A stretch of 64,000 bases of DNA from a virus, in the IMG/VR virus record IMGVR_UViG_3300042392_000285, positions 1-64,000 of that record; one strand, written 5' to 3'. A model generated the notes under the pieces. That model did no database searches, was not told the origin of the DNA, and saw nothing but the letters and a program-made list of their open reading frames with translations. Both the position numbers and the translations under genes were made by a program. This document shows, one piece after another, positions 28,101 through 39,100 of the stretch (position 1 is its first letter; each line of letters opens with the position of its first letter).

Positions 28101-31100
28101 TAAGAATAAGAAGAATATCAAAGCTATTGTTGTCACTCAGAAACAAGAAGCTGCATTGGGATTAGCTGGTCTTGGTGAACTATCTTTTAGAGAAGGTAAC
28201 TTTGATACAGCTTTATTGAATGATCCTATTTATGGTTTCATTGGTCTTGTATTTGTAGAAGACAAGAAAGGAGAAAGACAATTTGTAGATAAGAATGGCA
28301 ATCCTATTGGTAAGGTGGGTGAGCAAGTGGAATTAAACAAGGTGGTGTTTACAGGTATGCCTGCTGCTAAACTAGACAATAGTAAAGGTGAACCTAGAAA
28401 CAGAGCTGGTCAAGAAGAACAAGCTGCATTAGAGTTAGCTGCATACGAAGTATATCGTAAAGACTTAAGAGAGGCTGCTGAAGAAGAGTATCCAATATTT
28501 AACTTTACTCCATCTAGAGGTATTGCTAATACAGATGATGTTAAAAAGTCTGTAGGTGGTGTTCTTATTCCTGAGAATCAGATTGCTACACAACAAGTCT
28601 TAACTGTTGTGACTAAAGAAGGTATTGACCATATAGATGGTATAACTTATAAATTTCCTAATGGCAGACCTGTATTCCAAAACCAAGACACATTAGAATA
28701 TTTAAACAATTCTAACTTAACTAAAGACCAAGCAAGTGCAGTTTATAATGTACTCAAAGCTATGTCTAATGAAGCTAAGCAACAAATTGCTGCTAAGAAG
28801 CCAGTTAAGTTTAATGAGATATATAAAAGATTTTTACAAGGAGTTACATTCTATACCAATGCAGATGCTGTAGCAAATGGTGTAGGCGAAGGAAGTGGCA
28901 ATCGTATTTATATAGAGGGATCTATATTGCACATTGGAAGCAACACATATGACTTTGCTAATATAGAGAAACAAGAGATTCCTATTGTAAGTGATTTACA
29001 AGGAGTGTTCCATAATGTAAATAGCTTCACAGTTAACTTAGGACTAGGTGAACCTTTTATAGAATTCTATGTAGATGCTGCTGGTAAGTTAGCACAAAGA
29101 AACTGGAAGAACTATCAATCTTATTTGTTAGCAAGTAAGAATCCTGATGGATCTGGACGTATAGCTCCTTTAACAACCACTGTGGCTAAACCTACAGAGG
29201 CTGTTCCTTACACACACAAACAAAAGTATATCATTCTAAATGGCTTAGAACTTCCTAAACAATCTGTAGTTAAACCTGCAGAAACTGGAGTGGAGACATA
29301 TAAGTCTAATGTAGGTGATGTTACATATAAGGTTACAACAGATAGTAAAGGTGACTTCACTGTAGAGTTAGTTGGTGAGAATCCAAACATTCAGAAGATT
29401 GTAGACAACCCACAATTAATGGCTGTTGCTACACAACAACTTAAAGACCTAGGTAAGTATGATGAGTTAGACCAACCTATTGAGACTGCTGCTAAGTTTG
29501 CTGTTGAGTTCATTACAGCTAAGCTTGTTAAAGATAGAGTAGAAGTAGCTCCTGTTGAAGAGAAAGCTGAACAAGCAGAACAACCTAAGAACATCAACAT
29601 TGGTGATGCTGAATACAGAAGAATAGGTAGAACAGATGTAGATAGAATAAGTGATGCTGAGCTTGCATTGTTTAAAGAATGGCATGCTAAGAATGCTAAG
29701 AACATTCCTTATCAAGTGTTAGAGAATGTTATTACTATTAATAACACAGAGAAGGCATGGGGAGCATTTGAGAATGGTGTGGCTAAGTTTTTTAAAGGAG
29801 CTCAGAGAGGTACAGAATACCATGAGATATTTGAAGGTATCTGGAAAGGTTTCTTATCTCAAGGAGAGCAACAATCTATCCTTGATGAGTTCAAAGCTCA
29901 AACAGGTTCTTTCTTAGACAGAGAGTCTGGTAGAAGAATAGATTATGCAGATGCTACAGATCAACAAGCTAAGGAAAGAATAGCTGATGACTTTGCTGAG
30001 TTTAGACTTGGTAAGTTACCTGCTAGAAACCTTACAGAAAAGATTAAGAACTTCTTCAAAGCTATTATGGATTTCTTCAAATCATTTGTAAATAAACCTA
30101 CATTGAAAGAAGACTTATTCAAAGCTATAAATACAGGTGAGTTTGCAGATAGAACACTTCCTGAAACTGTTAAGAATCAAGCTGCTGAGTATAGAAAGAT
30201 TGAAGGTATAAATGCTAAGCAAACTAATGAGTTTGTACAAGACATTACAGCTAGAGTGTTTGGTGAGATATTTGCCAACAACAGCTCTTTGTTTAATATA
30301 GAAGACATTACATCTTTTGATTTATTTAATAGAATCAGAGAAAAATATATACAGAACAATGTTATTGGTGACAACCCTGTAACACAAATCTCTGAGAATC
30401 AATACGCTAAGTTAGTTGAAAGAACTAAAGAGTTCTTGAAAACATACAGAATTGAGTTTGATGAAGATAGTAGAGTTACAGTTAATGATGATGGAGCTAA
30501 TAGAAAAGACTATGCTGCTGAAGCGTTCACTGTTAATTTCAAGAAGTCTTCTCCATATGCTGTTAAATTATTGATTGGTACTTTGATTAAGACAAAAGGT
30601 TTGAGTCGTGAAGCTGATACATCTAGTATTGGTGGACTTAAGCTGTTACCTTTTAATCAAGCGTTTACAACTTTAATGAATAGACTTTCTAACACAAGAA
30701 GTATCCCTGAGTTTGTATCTAAGCTACATGAATTAGCTAAAGAAAACAGTGACTATATTAGATTGTTTGAACGTTTAGGTGGTAACCTAACCACTGGTAA
30801 GATTGACTTTAATTCTTACAAACCTCATGACATTAGATTGTTTACTAACTTCTATCAGGTGTTTACAAAACAAAGACCTGATGCGTTAGCTATGTTCATG
30901 GATGGTAATAATGTATACACTGCTCCTGCTAATCAAGCTTCTGCTATTGCTGCAACAAGATCTGAGTGGATAGAGAACATGAAGACTAAGGCTGAACAGC
31001 CTGGTTCTGTCATTAGCTTTAATGGAAAAGTATATAAAGTTAAGAAAGAGGATTATAATATTAAGCTTCCACAAGATAAGATAGAGTTCTTAGCACAGTT

Positions 31101-34100
31101 AGGTATAGAGTTTCCAATGGCTGTGTACAATAAGGTGAAGAACAAGAAAGCTTTTGGTGATGCTGTAACTGGTATTAAGATAGGTCTTAGTAAGACAGAT
31201 GAGTTGATGAGCTTTGGTGGTAGAAAGCTTGGTATTCGTACACAGTTAAATGAGCTGGCTAAGTTATATACAGTGGCTGCTTCTCCTGCAGAAGACAGCA
31301 CATACTTTGGTGTAGATGGTAATAGAATACAATCTGACACAGATGCAAACTATCCTTCTTTATTAGAATACGTATTTAACTCTTCTGACACGTTAGAAGA
31401 ATTGAAGCAGAACATGCCTCAGTTAAATGATGTATTCTCTACAAACAGCCAAGTGTTAAAACTAGGTGGTAACTTCTTTGATGAAGAAGGTAATAGAATT
31501 GCTGAGATTAAGTTACAATACATACAGGGAGTTAAGGATGTTGTAGACAATGAAGGAAAGACAACATCTTCTCTAAGCATAGGTGATAGGTACATTACAG
31601 AAATGAACCAAAACCTAGATGGTAGATATTATGTATTAATCCCTGCAGATAGTTCTAGAGAGTGGATGATGAACTTAGGTAATACAATTGCCTATACAGA
31701 CGTAGCTGCTGGTAATGCAGATAAGTTATTCACTGATACATTCTTAGGATATTTAAAGGATGAGATTAAGTTAGCTCAAGATAGCACTAACAGATCTAAG
31801 CTTAGAAACGTAGAAGATAAAGCTACAGAGCTTAGATTCTTAAAGGATATGCTTCCTGCTAACTTGTTAAAGAAGATACAAAAGCTTATTGACAATAGAG
31901 CATCAGAAGAAAGTATTAATACTTTTATTAATACAAATCGTGAAGATTTAGATGCAGGTATTCTAAAGTCATTAAATGATACTGTTACCAAGACTAGACA
32001 AAACTTAATTGATACAAATAAACTTATTTTTAGTTTAACTGTTTCAGTTCAATTTGCAGCAGATAAATATATAATGCCTGAGCTAGAGAATAGATTCACT
32101 GAAAAGGCTGGCTTGAATAAGTTAGCTTTGGCAGATCAAGATGTTAATAATGTTATCAAGTTTGCTAATGCTAACTACATGATTAACAACGTGGAGTTCC
32201 ACAAGATATTGTTTGGTGATCCATATCAGTTTAAGATTGAAGGCAATCAATTAGATGAGACTAAGCGTATTAAGTCTTTCTTATCTCCAAGAAGAATCAC
32301 TGTAAACTCTGATGAGTTTAATAACTTATTCAATAGTGAATACAATACAGTGGCTGGTGTTCAATTAACATCAGAAGACTATGGATATCATGAGCATAAA
32401 AACTTTGCTAAGACATTCACAGCTGCTGATGTAGAAGTGACAGATAGTTTTTATCCTAAGACAAATGAAGCAGATGCTGCTTCTTGGATTATGGATGGTG
32501 CATTTAAAGAAGTGAAATTAAAGAATGGTCAATGGTCTGATGAGGCTGAAGATTGGCATCAATGGCAAATGGCTTACACAAGACAGAATGTTCCTGGCTA
32601 CAAATATAGAAGCGAAGCTCTTCGTAAACATGATGAAGCGTTAATAGAACAATCTGAGCCTAAGAATTTTATAGAGGAATTAAAACCTATTGTATCTGGT
32701 AATAAGTTTGGTAAAGCAAACTTTGACCTTGTATTAGATAAGTTCTCTCAAATGCCTTTATATTATAAAGCTGTAAAAGGAACCAATCTTGCTAAGTTCT
32801 ATAAGAAAATGTTCAAAGAAGGTTATGACTATGCTGTAGTAGTTTCTGGTAGAAAAGTGGGAGCTGAGAAGTTACACAAATTATATAATGAAGATGGTAA
32901 CTTTAATGAAGAAGCATTTAACAATACAATCAATGTTGGCTGGGATGCTTATGGTATTCAAGTAGAGAATAGCTATGATAAAGATAGCAAACAAACCCTT
33001 GGTTCTCAGTTAACTAAGCTTGCCACTGTTGACTTATACAGTGATGGTAAAGCTAATAATGAAGATGCTAGAAAGGCAGTAGAAAAGAACACTGAGGTGT
33101 TGAAAGAGATGTTACTTAATGGATATCAAGAGTTATTAAGAAAGCTTAGTATTGAAGATCTAGGTGACAACTTTGTTGTTAAAGATAAGACTGTTGTAGC
33201 TGATACATTAAGACAGGAGATGCTTAAGAGAAAAATGTCTGAGAATGGTATTGATAGTATATCTATTGATCCAGAAATTGGAGAGTTTTATATTCCATTC
33301 GAAGCATCAACAAACTACATCCAGATCAAGAGCATCTTGTATTCAATTGTAGACAAGTCTATTGTATCTCCTAAGGTAAATGGTTTCCCTGCTGTACAGG
33401 TTCCTGTAACAATGTGGGAGAAAGCTGGTGAGTCTAGAGGAGAAGGATTAAAGAAGTCTGCTCTTAAGTTTTATACAAGAGAAGATCCATATATGGAGGT
33501 ATATCTTCCTGCATGGTTTAAGAATCAATTAGTTAAGGCAGGTGTTGTTGGAAAGACTGATGAAGAACTAATTGAGTTATTGAAAGATTCAGAGATATTA
33601 AAAGGTATAGGATTTCGTATTCCAACACAGGGATTAAACTCTGCAGAGGTATTTAGAATCAAAGGTTTCTTACCTGAGTTTATGGGTAAGACAATTGTAG
33701 TTCCTTCTGAAATCACTACAAAGGCTGGATCTGACTTTGACATAGATAAATTAAATCTATACTTAAAGAACATATACGTAACTCCTTCTGGAGAAATCAA
33801 GTCTGTACCATTCTTTGGATATGGAGATCAAGCTAAAGAGGCTATCAAGAAATTCATCTTTGAGGAAGATATCAAAGCAATGTTAGATATCAATAGTGAG
33901 ATATCTGGAAGTAGAATTGATGACTATGGTACATTAGCTGATAAGCTATACAAACAATCTCTTGAGAATGAATACTTTAGATCTATTGAAACATTACTAA
34001 CTCTACCAGATAACTTTGATAGATTGACTTCTCCTAATACAGATACAACTCTTAAAGAGATTGCTGGTAATTTAGATACATTAAGAGGAGAGGATGAAGG

Positions 34101-36138
34101 TGATATCAAGAATAGATTGTTGGATAGAAACTACATGACTAATCAAAGACATGCCTTCTTGACTGGTAAGAGATGGATTGGTATTGCTGCTGTAAACATT
34201 ACAGGTAATTCTCTTGCACAAAAGACAGATGTGTTTGTTGAGAATCCACAAACAGAAATGGCTTTATCACACAACAAGTTTAAAGATGGTGGATTTGAGC
34301 ATATATCTCTTTCTGGTATGTTAGACCAGGATAAAAAATACATCTCTGATAAGTTATCAATGTATGCGAATGCTTTCGTAGATATTGCTAAAGACCCATA
34401 CATCATGAAGATTATCTACAGCAATAGAGTTGTGGGCACATTTATGTTATTAGAGCGTGCAGGTGTTCCTATGAAGACAGTGGCTATGTTTATGAACCAG
34501 CCTATTATAAGAGAACACATCAAGAACTTAGATGCTAATGGTGCTCCTAGATATGCAATAAGCAATGCTGATTATATCAAACAGGCTAAGATAAACTTCC
34601 CTGCAAGTACCAAAGCTATCCAAGCAGCTACAGTTGCTGAAGGTAACTTTGAGGATAACATATCCTCTTACGCTAAGGATACAATGAATGAAACTCAGAA
34701 TGCTGAACAACACAAGATATTGAATGAATTCTTATCTTATGTTACCCTAGCTGATGAGAACTTCAATTTCACACAGGCTATCAATTATGATACCAGTACA
34801 TTTAGAAATGCTGATGACTTCTACAGAAAAGAAATGATGACTGATCGTGCACAAAATAAAGGAGCTATTAGCTCTCCACAGAAAGTGTTAGACAGTTCTT
34901 TCTTAGGTACAGAAAAGACTGTGTTAGATCAATCTAATTCAGCACTAGGTGCCATCCTTAAGTTTAACCAACCTGAATTCAGAGGGGTGCTTGAGAATAC
35001 TATTCAACAATATGCTGAGAAGTTTTACATGGCTAAGGATACATTTAATAGAGTGGCTGAGAAAGCAACAGCAAGCTTACTTGATTATATTATTCAAACA
35101 GGTAGAAAGAACGCATTGAATATCAGTGAGTTATCTTTTGGTCCAGGATCTGTAGCAGTGAAGTTAGAAGAAGATAAACAAAAATATCCTAATGTACAAA
35201 TACTACAAGACTTAGTTGTAGTGTCTGCAGAAAGACCAAACAGCCCTAAGACTATTAAGCTTAAAGCTAATACTAAAGAAGCTTATGATGAGAACATGTA
35301 TATTGGTATGATGAGAGAGTTGAGAGACAATCCAAATACTAACCAACTATTCAAAGATCTTATCAAAGTAGCTATCATACAAGGTACCTATCAATCTGCT
35401 GTATCTATTAAGAACATTGTTCCTATTGAAGACTATTCTACAGAAGTAAAAGATATTGTAAACACAGCTGTGGTAGATACAAACGTTCAAGAGTTTGCTA
35501 ATAACAATTGGTTCCAAAGAAACAATTGGAAGAATCCAGATATCACTCCTGCTATTGCCCCTTATATTGATGAAGAGTCTATAACAGAACTTGGTGAGTT
35601 TAAGAATGAAATAGTTTCTCAATACAAGTTTACAGGCTTTGTAGAAATCCCAGAGGTTGGTATAGGTGAGAATGATAAACTTGTACTATCTGTAGGTGAA
35701 AGATCTAAAGCTGCTGGCTATGATATGATTACAATTCCACGTATCATCACCACTAAGTATGGTGAGATGATTGACTTCATGACTGGTAAGACTATTACAA
35801 GAGCAGGATATGCAGAATTAAAAGCTAAGGGTGATCCTATAATTGGACAAATGTTTGGTTATCAGAAAGTTAAGTTTATAAGTGGTGAAGCATTGAGAAC
35901 ATATAAAGGAAAGTTTGTATTCAAGATGGTAAACTTATATGGTGATGGACAATTTATTTCTGAATACTATAAGTTTAATAAACCTTCTGAGTTAGATAAT
36001 AACACAGGTAAGGTGACTGATGAGATTCCTAATTCAGAGATTATAAAATACTTTACAGGTATTGTTGAAAATGAAGTAAATTCACAGCCTGAAACAGAAA
36101 CAGATCTAAGTACTAAAGACTTTAAATGTAAATTCTAA
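25171..36138 (+). CDS. Giant virion-packaged crAss-like RNA polymerase polyprotein
   Basis: 3655 residues in one frame. An N-terminal section (about 75-240) has hydrophobic stretches (GTATASLVSGTAGLVYGVGSA; NLGYTVGALGGGVAWAKLL) that could act in ejection through the membrane. A long helical middle follows, including a degenerate zincin-like TEYHEIFEG at H1551-E1552. The C-terminal part carries the RNA polymerase signature SDFDIDKLNLY, with DFDID at 2855-2859. This matches the DxDxD loop known from the crAss-like phi14:2 enzyme and from YonO-type two-barrel polymerases. Downstream NQRHAFLTGKRWIGIAAVN (near 2990) suits the bridge/trigger region. Role: transcription of early genes after ejection into the host. 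It is much longer than the 2180-residue phi14:2 enzyme. Confidence 0.8.
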   Translation: MPDKIVNLGGTIEGFPKTPVVNTDIRQSKGPAPSITDLYTQGLSTAKPTGVEAIPTANLYVGERYAAVRPGENLEEAYAQQQSSADRWKNGAIKFFGTATASLVSGTAGLVYGVGSAIKDGKFSSLYNNDLTRNMDKTFIQGLEDTAPNYYTTKERDADWWSPDNIWTANFFSDKLMKNLGYTVGALGGGVAWAKLLKTLGTTNALVRAGYGLEAVTAAEGAMQAVPKVNQFAAFDGALNSVAQKYLKTPIGKLLNDPERIVASTMGTFGEASLEALQNANDFRQKAIEQYVQKYGKNPTGADLEELDDYVSSVGNFTWGMNTLLLTGTNYIQLPKILGSSNRADKLLLNQIEKKGQGAAFTEVVPSTKFGKVLQRSKDVSKLFFAPTEAFEEGAQFAIQVGTNDYFNRAFRNRQGTQDFLTALSGTMGNVLGKGVDDAISTKEGLESILIGGLSGGIQQIRNTIQQQGILGTGGQRRANTDIALGALKQSNIENVLGDYARYIGIGIGSQKARQQSIVNNDKVSEKDFETDFTLSYIMPRVKYGKVDSIGEELSYYSQQSATEEGFQQLVANGIVNAGETREDFLKRLTNIARITKNINDLYDSLGRKYSNQPGYTSEILDKMVYSLAKVGSYDLRIPEVNNMLFTAGVNTQDILQSIIKENKPNKEAVQESLKQINEMDVTSETKDDLKTALSDIIELGLRRKLFIDEYDAIKSKPTDFQFKPDVEFGAAGEVPVTVIEEEEDVTSEGQFFPIQTERKLEVGKEYFLKQPVRKQDNTLTLAPKIKVLSQTLGGEYEVQLPRGDVRFLTPEDFATIDLADEGAESPELKDIMDAAIDNVLSTPEFAGVTLPEGEDKLAYINSLDNAQLIDAVETEFNTLSETYLKEQADLQANREKMNAVADKIKSAQTDIAATSGVVPTGNNDEDLMNTPSPKETPKKDAGILFTSSTSASVDWEKTLAPNITRYNEFINKVKTFKNKKNIKAIVVTQKQEAALGLAGLGELSFREGNFDTALLNDPIYGFIGLVFVEDKKGERQFVDKNGNPIGKVGEQVELNKVVFTGMPAAKLDNSKGEPRNRAGQEEQAALELAAYEVYRKDLREAAEEEYPIFNFTPSRGIANTDDVKKSVGGVLIPENQIATQQVLTVVTKEGIDHIDGITYKFPNGRPVFQNQDTLEYLNNSNLTKDQASAVYNVLKAMSNEAKQQIAAKKPVKFNEIYKRFLQGVTFYTNADAVANGVGEGSGNRIYIEGSILHIGSNTYDFANIEKQEIPIVSDLQGVFHNVNSFTVNLGLGEPFIEFYVDAAGKLAQRNWKNYQSYLLASKNPDGSGRIAPLTTTVAKPTEAVPYTHKQKYIILNGLELPKQSVVKPAETGVETYKSNVGDVTYKVTTDSKGDFTVELVGENPNIQKIVDNPQLMAVATQQLKDLGKYDELDQPIETAAKFAVEFITAKLVKDRVEVAPVEEKAEQAEQPKNINIGDAEYRRIGRTDVDRISDAELALFKEWHAKNAKNIPYQVLENVITINNTEKAWGAFENGVAKFFKGAQRGTEYHEIFEGIWKGFLSQGEQQSILDEFKAQTGSFLDRESGRRIDYADATDQQAKERIADDFAEFRLGKLPARNLTEKIKNFFKAIMDFFKSFVNKPTLKEDLFKAINTGEFADRTLPETVKNQAAEYRKIEGINAKQTNEFVQDITARVFGEIFANNSSLFNIEDITSFDLFNRIREKYIQNNVIGDNPVTQISENQYAKLVERTKEFLKTYRIEFDEDSRVTVNDDGANRKDYAAEAFTVNFKKSSPYAVKLLIGTLIKTKGLSREADTSSIGGLKLLPFNQAFTTLMNRLSNTRSIPEFVSKLHELAKENSDYIRLFERLGGNLTTGKIDFNSYKPHDIRLFTNFYQVFTKQRPDALAMFMDGNNVYTAPANQASAIAATRSEWIENMKTKAEQPGSVISFNGKVYKVKKEDYNIKLPQDKIEFLAQLGIEFPMAVYNKVKNKKAFGDAVTGIKIGLSKTDELMSFGGRKLGIRTQLNELAKLYTVAASPAEDSTYFGVDGNRIQSDTDANYPSLLEYVFNSSDTLEELKQNMPQLNDVFSTNSQVLKLGGNFFDEEGNRIAEIKLQYIQGVKDVVDNEGKTTSSLSIGDRYITEMNQNLDGRYYVLIPADSSREWMMNLGNTIAYTDVAAGNADKLFTDTFLGYLKDEIKLAQDSTNRSKLRNVEDKATELRFLKDMLPANLLKKIQKLIDNRASEESINTFINTNREDLDAGILKSLNDTVTKTRQNLIDTNKLIFSLTVSVQFAADKYIMPELENRFTEKAGLNKLALADQDVNNVIKFANANYMINNVEFHKILFGDPYQFKIEGNQLDETKRIKSFLSPRRITVNSDEFNNLFNSEYNTVAGVQLTSEDYGYHEHKNFAKTFTAADVEVTDSFYPKTNEADAASWIMDGAFKEVKLKNGQWSDEAEDWHQWQMAYTRQNVPGYKYRSEALRKHDEALIEQSEPKNFIEELKPIVSGNKFGKANFDLVLDKFSQMPLYYKAVKGTNLAKFYKKMFKEGYDYAVVVSGRKVGAEKLHKLYNEDGNFNEEAFNNTINVGWDAYGIQVENSYDKDSKQTLGSQLTKLATVDLYSDGKANNEDARKAVEKNTEVLKEMLLNGYQELLRKLSIEDLGDNFVVKDKTVVADTLRQEMLKRKMSENGIDSISIDPEIGEFYIPFEASTNYIQIKSILYSIVDKSIVSPKVNGFPAVQVPVTMWEKAGESRGEGLKKSALKFYTREDPYMEVYLPAWFKNQLVKAGVVGKTDEELIELLKDSEILKGIGFRIPTQGLNSAEVFRIKGFLPEFMGKTIVVPSEITTKAGSDFDIDKLNLYLKNIYVTPSGEIKSVPFFGYGDQAKEAIKKFIFEEDIKAMLDINSEISGSRIDDYGTLADKLYKQSLENEYFRSIETLLTLPDNFDRLTSPNTDTTLKEIAGNLDTLRGEDEGDIKNRLLDRNYMTNQRHAFLTGKRWIGIAAVNITGNSLAQKTDVFVENPQTEMALSHNKFKDGGFEHISLSGMLDQDKKYISDKLSMYANAFVDIAKDPYIMKIIYSNRVVGTFMLLERAGVPMKTVAMFMNQPIIREHIKNLDANGAPRYAISNADYIKQAKINFPASTKAIQAATVAEGNFEDNISSYAKDTMNETQNAEQHKILNEFLSYVTLADENFNFTQAINYDTSTFRNADDFYRKEMMTDRAQNKGAISSPQKVLDSSFLGTEKTVLDQSNSALGAILKFNQPEFRGVLENTIQQYAEKFYMAKDTFNRVAEKATASLLDYIIQTGRKNALNISELSFGPGSVAVKLEEDKQKYPNVQILQDLVVVSAERPNSPKTIKLKANTKEAYDENMYIGMMRELRDNPNTNQLFKDLIKVAIIQGTYQSAVSIKNIVPIEDYSTEVKDIVNTAVVDTNVQEFANNNWFQRNNWKNPDITPAIAPYIDEESITELGEFKNEIVSQYKFTGFVEIPEVGIGENDKLVLSVGERSKAAGYDMITIPRIITTKYGEMIDFMTGKTITRAGYAELKAKGDPIIGQMFGYQKVKFISGEALRTYKGKFVFKMVNLYGDGQFISEYYKFNKPSELDNNTGKVTDEIPNSEIIKYFTGIVENEVNSQPETETDLSTKDFKCKF

Positions 36139-39100
36139 TGAGTTGTCAAACAGGTATAAAAACTGCAGTTGAGAAATATGTACAGAACAAGCCTTACTTA
36201 AGATTTGATGGTAAGGATTTTATAGAAGTTAGAACATCTCCTAAGGAGAAAGTTAATTCTAACAACTTCTATGGAGTATCTCGTTCTGTAGCAGACACTC
36301 TTAACAAAGCAATCAATTCTGAAATTGCTTTAGGAAAGGTATTCTATCCTAAACAATATTCAGATAAGGTGGGAGTAATTATTGCTCCTACAGTTAAGCA
36401 GTTGGATGCATTAAATGCAAAAGATGCAACTGAGCTTGAACAAGCTTTGGCTGAATTAGATCTTGAAATACCTGAGGCTAACAGATTAGATCTTGAGAAT
36501 GATACTACATTTGGTGTTAACTCTGATGGAGATAGCACAGTGTTATTACAAACAGGAGAGATACCTGCTTCTAAAGCAGCTCCTCAAACTGTAAGTCTTG
36601 TTAAAGATTTGTTAAATAGAATAGGTGTAGATATTAAAACACTACAAGCTATAGAAGTGGATGGTGTTAAGCAAGATGTAAATGGTGTTGCTAACATTAT
36701 GCAAAAGCTTGTACAAGTAGTAGAGGGTAAAGAGAATGTAGCCCTTACAGAAGAAGCTATGCACTTTGTTGTAGAAATATTAGAGCAAAAGAATCCTCAG
36801 TTATTTAATAGATTACTAGGAGAAATCAATGGATACAAAATGTATTCTGATGTCCTAGCTACATATGGTAAGTACAAACAATATCAAACTGCTGATGGCA
36901 AACCTAACATCAGAAAGTTAAAGGTGGAGGCTATTGGTAAAATATTAGCTGAGACAATCATTAGAAAGAATGAAGGTTCTACAGAGAAGCCTGAGCTATT
37001 AGCTAAGGTAGAAGGTTGGTGGAATACAATAGTTGACTTTATAAAAGGATTATTTGTTAAATCTGGATTTGACCAAGCAGCAATGATGGTTTTATCTGGT
37101 GAAGAGATTGGCACTGCTGATGATATTAGAAACAAAGAAGGAATATTCTTCCAACAAAACGTTAACACTCAACAACTTATAATTGATAAGTTAAAATTAA
37201 CTAGTAATCAGATTACAAAAGATGACACTGGTTATTTAATTAATGGTAACAGAATCAAAAGAAGAGTTACTGACTTTGTTAAAGATTGGTATAGCACAAG
37301 ATTTGCTAACAAAGACTTGACTAAGTCTGAGTATGATCAAGCTGTAGATGACCTTAAGAAAGAAAAAGGTACAGCAGGACATGCTGACATTGAGCACATG
37401 CTTAAGAACTACTTCTTAAATGAAGATGGTACGTTGAGACCTGAGAATGAAAGACCTGATGATAATGGATATATATCTCAGTTGAATCCTAAGAACAAGG
37501 ATATGTATAATATTCTTAAAAGAAACATGGCAGCTCGTTTGGAAACATTCCCTGCTAATACAAAGTTTCTTGCTGAGATGACTGTATATAATGCATCACG
37601 TGATGTAGCTGGTACTATAGACTTTATTGCTGTTACTCCTGAAGGAAAGGTAAGCATTTTAGACTGGAAGTTTATGGACCTTAATGTTCAAAGATATAAA
37701 GATGTTCCTTGGTATAAGGTAAGTGCTTGGAGACAACAAATGAAACAATACAAGTCTATTATAGAAAAGGGGTATGGTGTTAAGCCAGAAGACTTTGAAC
37801 AAACAAGAATGATTCCTATCAGAGCAATTTATTCTGGAGCTATTCCTAAAGAAGGAGTGCTACCACAGTTGACAGGTGTTCAGATAGGAGATGTAAACTT
37901 AAACAAAGAAGAACTAGCATACTTACTACCTGTAGGTTTAGAAACTGAAAAGACTAGTAATAAGAAACTAGATACGTTGATTGAAAAGCTTAATAAGATA
38001 TATGACACTATATCTTCTAAGAAAGCTAGTCCTGAAGAGAAAAGAAGTAAAGCTGAATTATTAAACTCATTGTATGAGTCTATTAGACAATTACAAATGA
38101 GAGAGAATGTTGAGCCCCTTATTAGACAGGCTAAGTTATTAAATGCTGACGTTCAAAGAGTTATAGATACATATAATAATGAGTGGAAAGGTAAAGATCC
38201 AGGAGCATTTACAGATAAACAAAAGAATGACCTATCTGATAGAATCCTATCTTATGAAACCTCTCTGATGGTTTATACATCTTTGGCAACAGACTTAAAG
38301 TCTTTGTTCAAGAAAGACTTGTCTGAGAAAGATCAAGCATTGTGGCAAGACATTAGAGACACTGCAGAAAGTGCAAATGAGTTAGAAGCAGATCTTGAAG
38401 AAGTAAGAAAAGACTTTGCTGAGAATGTTATTGCAAAAGATGTAAACGTTATGGACTTATTAAAACCTGAGAAGGTTATTAAAGGATTTAGTAAGTTATT
38501 TAACTCTACGTCTGTAATACAGCTTAAGTCTGCTGAGATTTTATATAAGATGGCTAACAGAGCCTTTGGTCTTGCGTCTATTGAAACGTCAGAACAAGGA
38601 AACAAACTTTTAGCTATTAAAGAGAAGTATGATAAGTGGGCTAAGTCTAAGGGGCTTACAAACAAAAACTACTTTGATATTATCAAGAAGAAGAACAAGA
38701 ATGAATTAATAAATGAGTTTAGTTCTGAGTTCTACGAAACTTTGAAGAGTAAGATTGCTGAGAAAGATACACAATGGGTTAGAGATAACATTGATGTATC
38801 AAAGTATAATGAATTCTTAAAAGAACAGAAGGAAAAAGAATTTAAGAGAATAGAAGATAAACCTAGATTTGGTGATGAAGAAAGTATAAACAAAGAGAAG
38901 AAGAGAGAGGTTGCTGATGTTAATGCTTTATACAATACATCAACAACTGATTCTCCTGGTTGGTTATTGTATGAGTTTGTTAGTAAGTTTCCCAAGGCGG
39001 AGAGATGGGAGTCTGAAGCATGGAAAGAACTTAACAAACCAGAGAACAAACCTGCTAAAGAGTTCTTTGATTATATTAAAGGTAGAAATGAATATCTAGT

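Noticed and set aside
29391-29705. Reverse-strand frames opposite the giant polymerase and nuclease genes
   Set aside because: Several frames of 60-110 residues exist, but they are Ser/Leu-rich shadows without start context or recognisable domains, on the strand opposite a continuous coding sequence.
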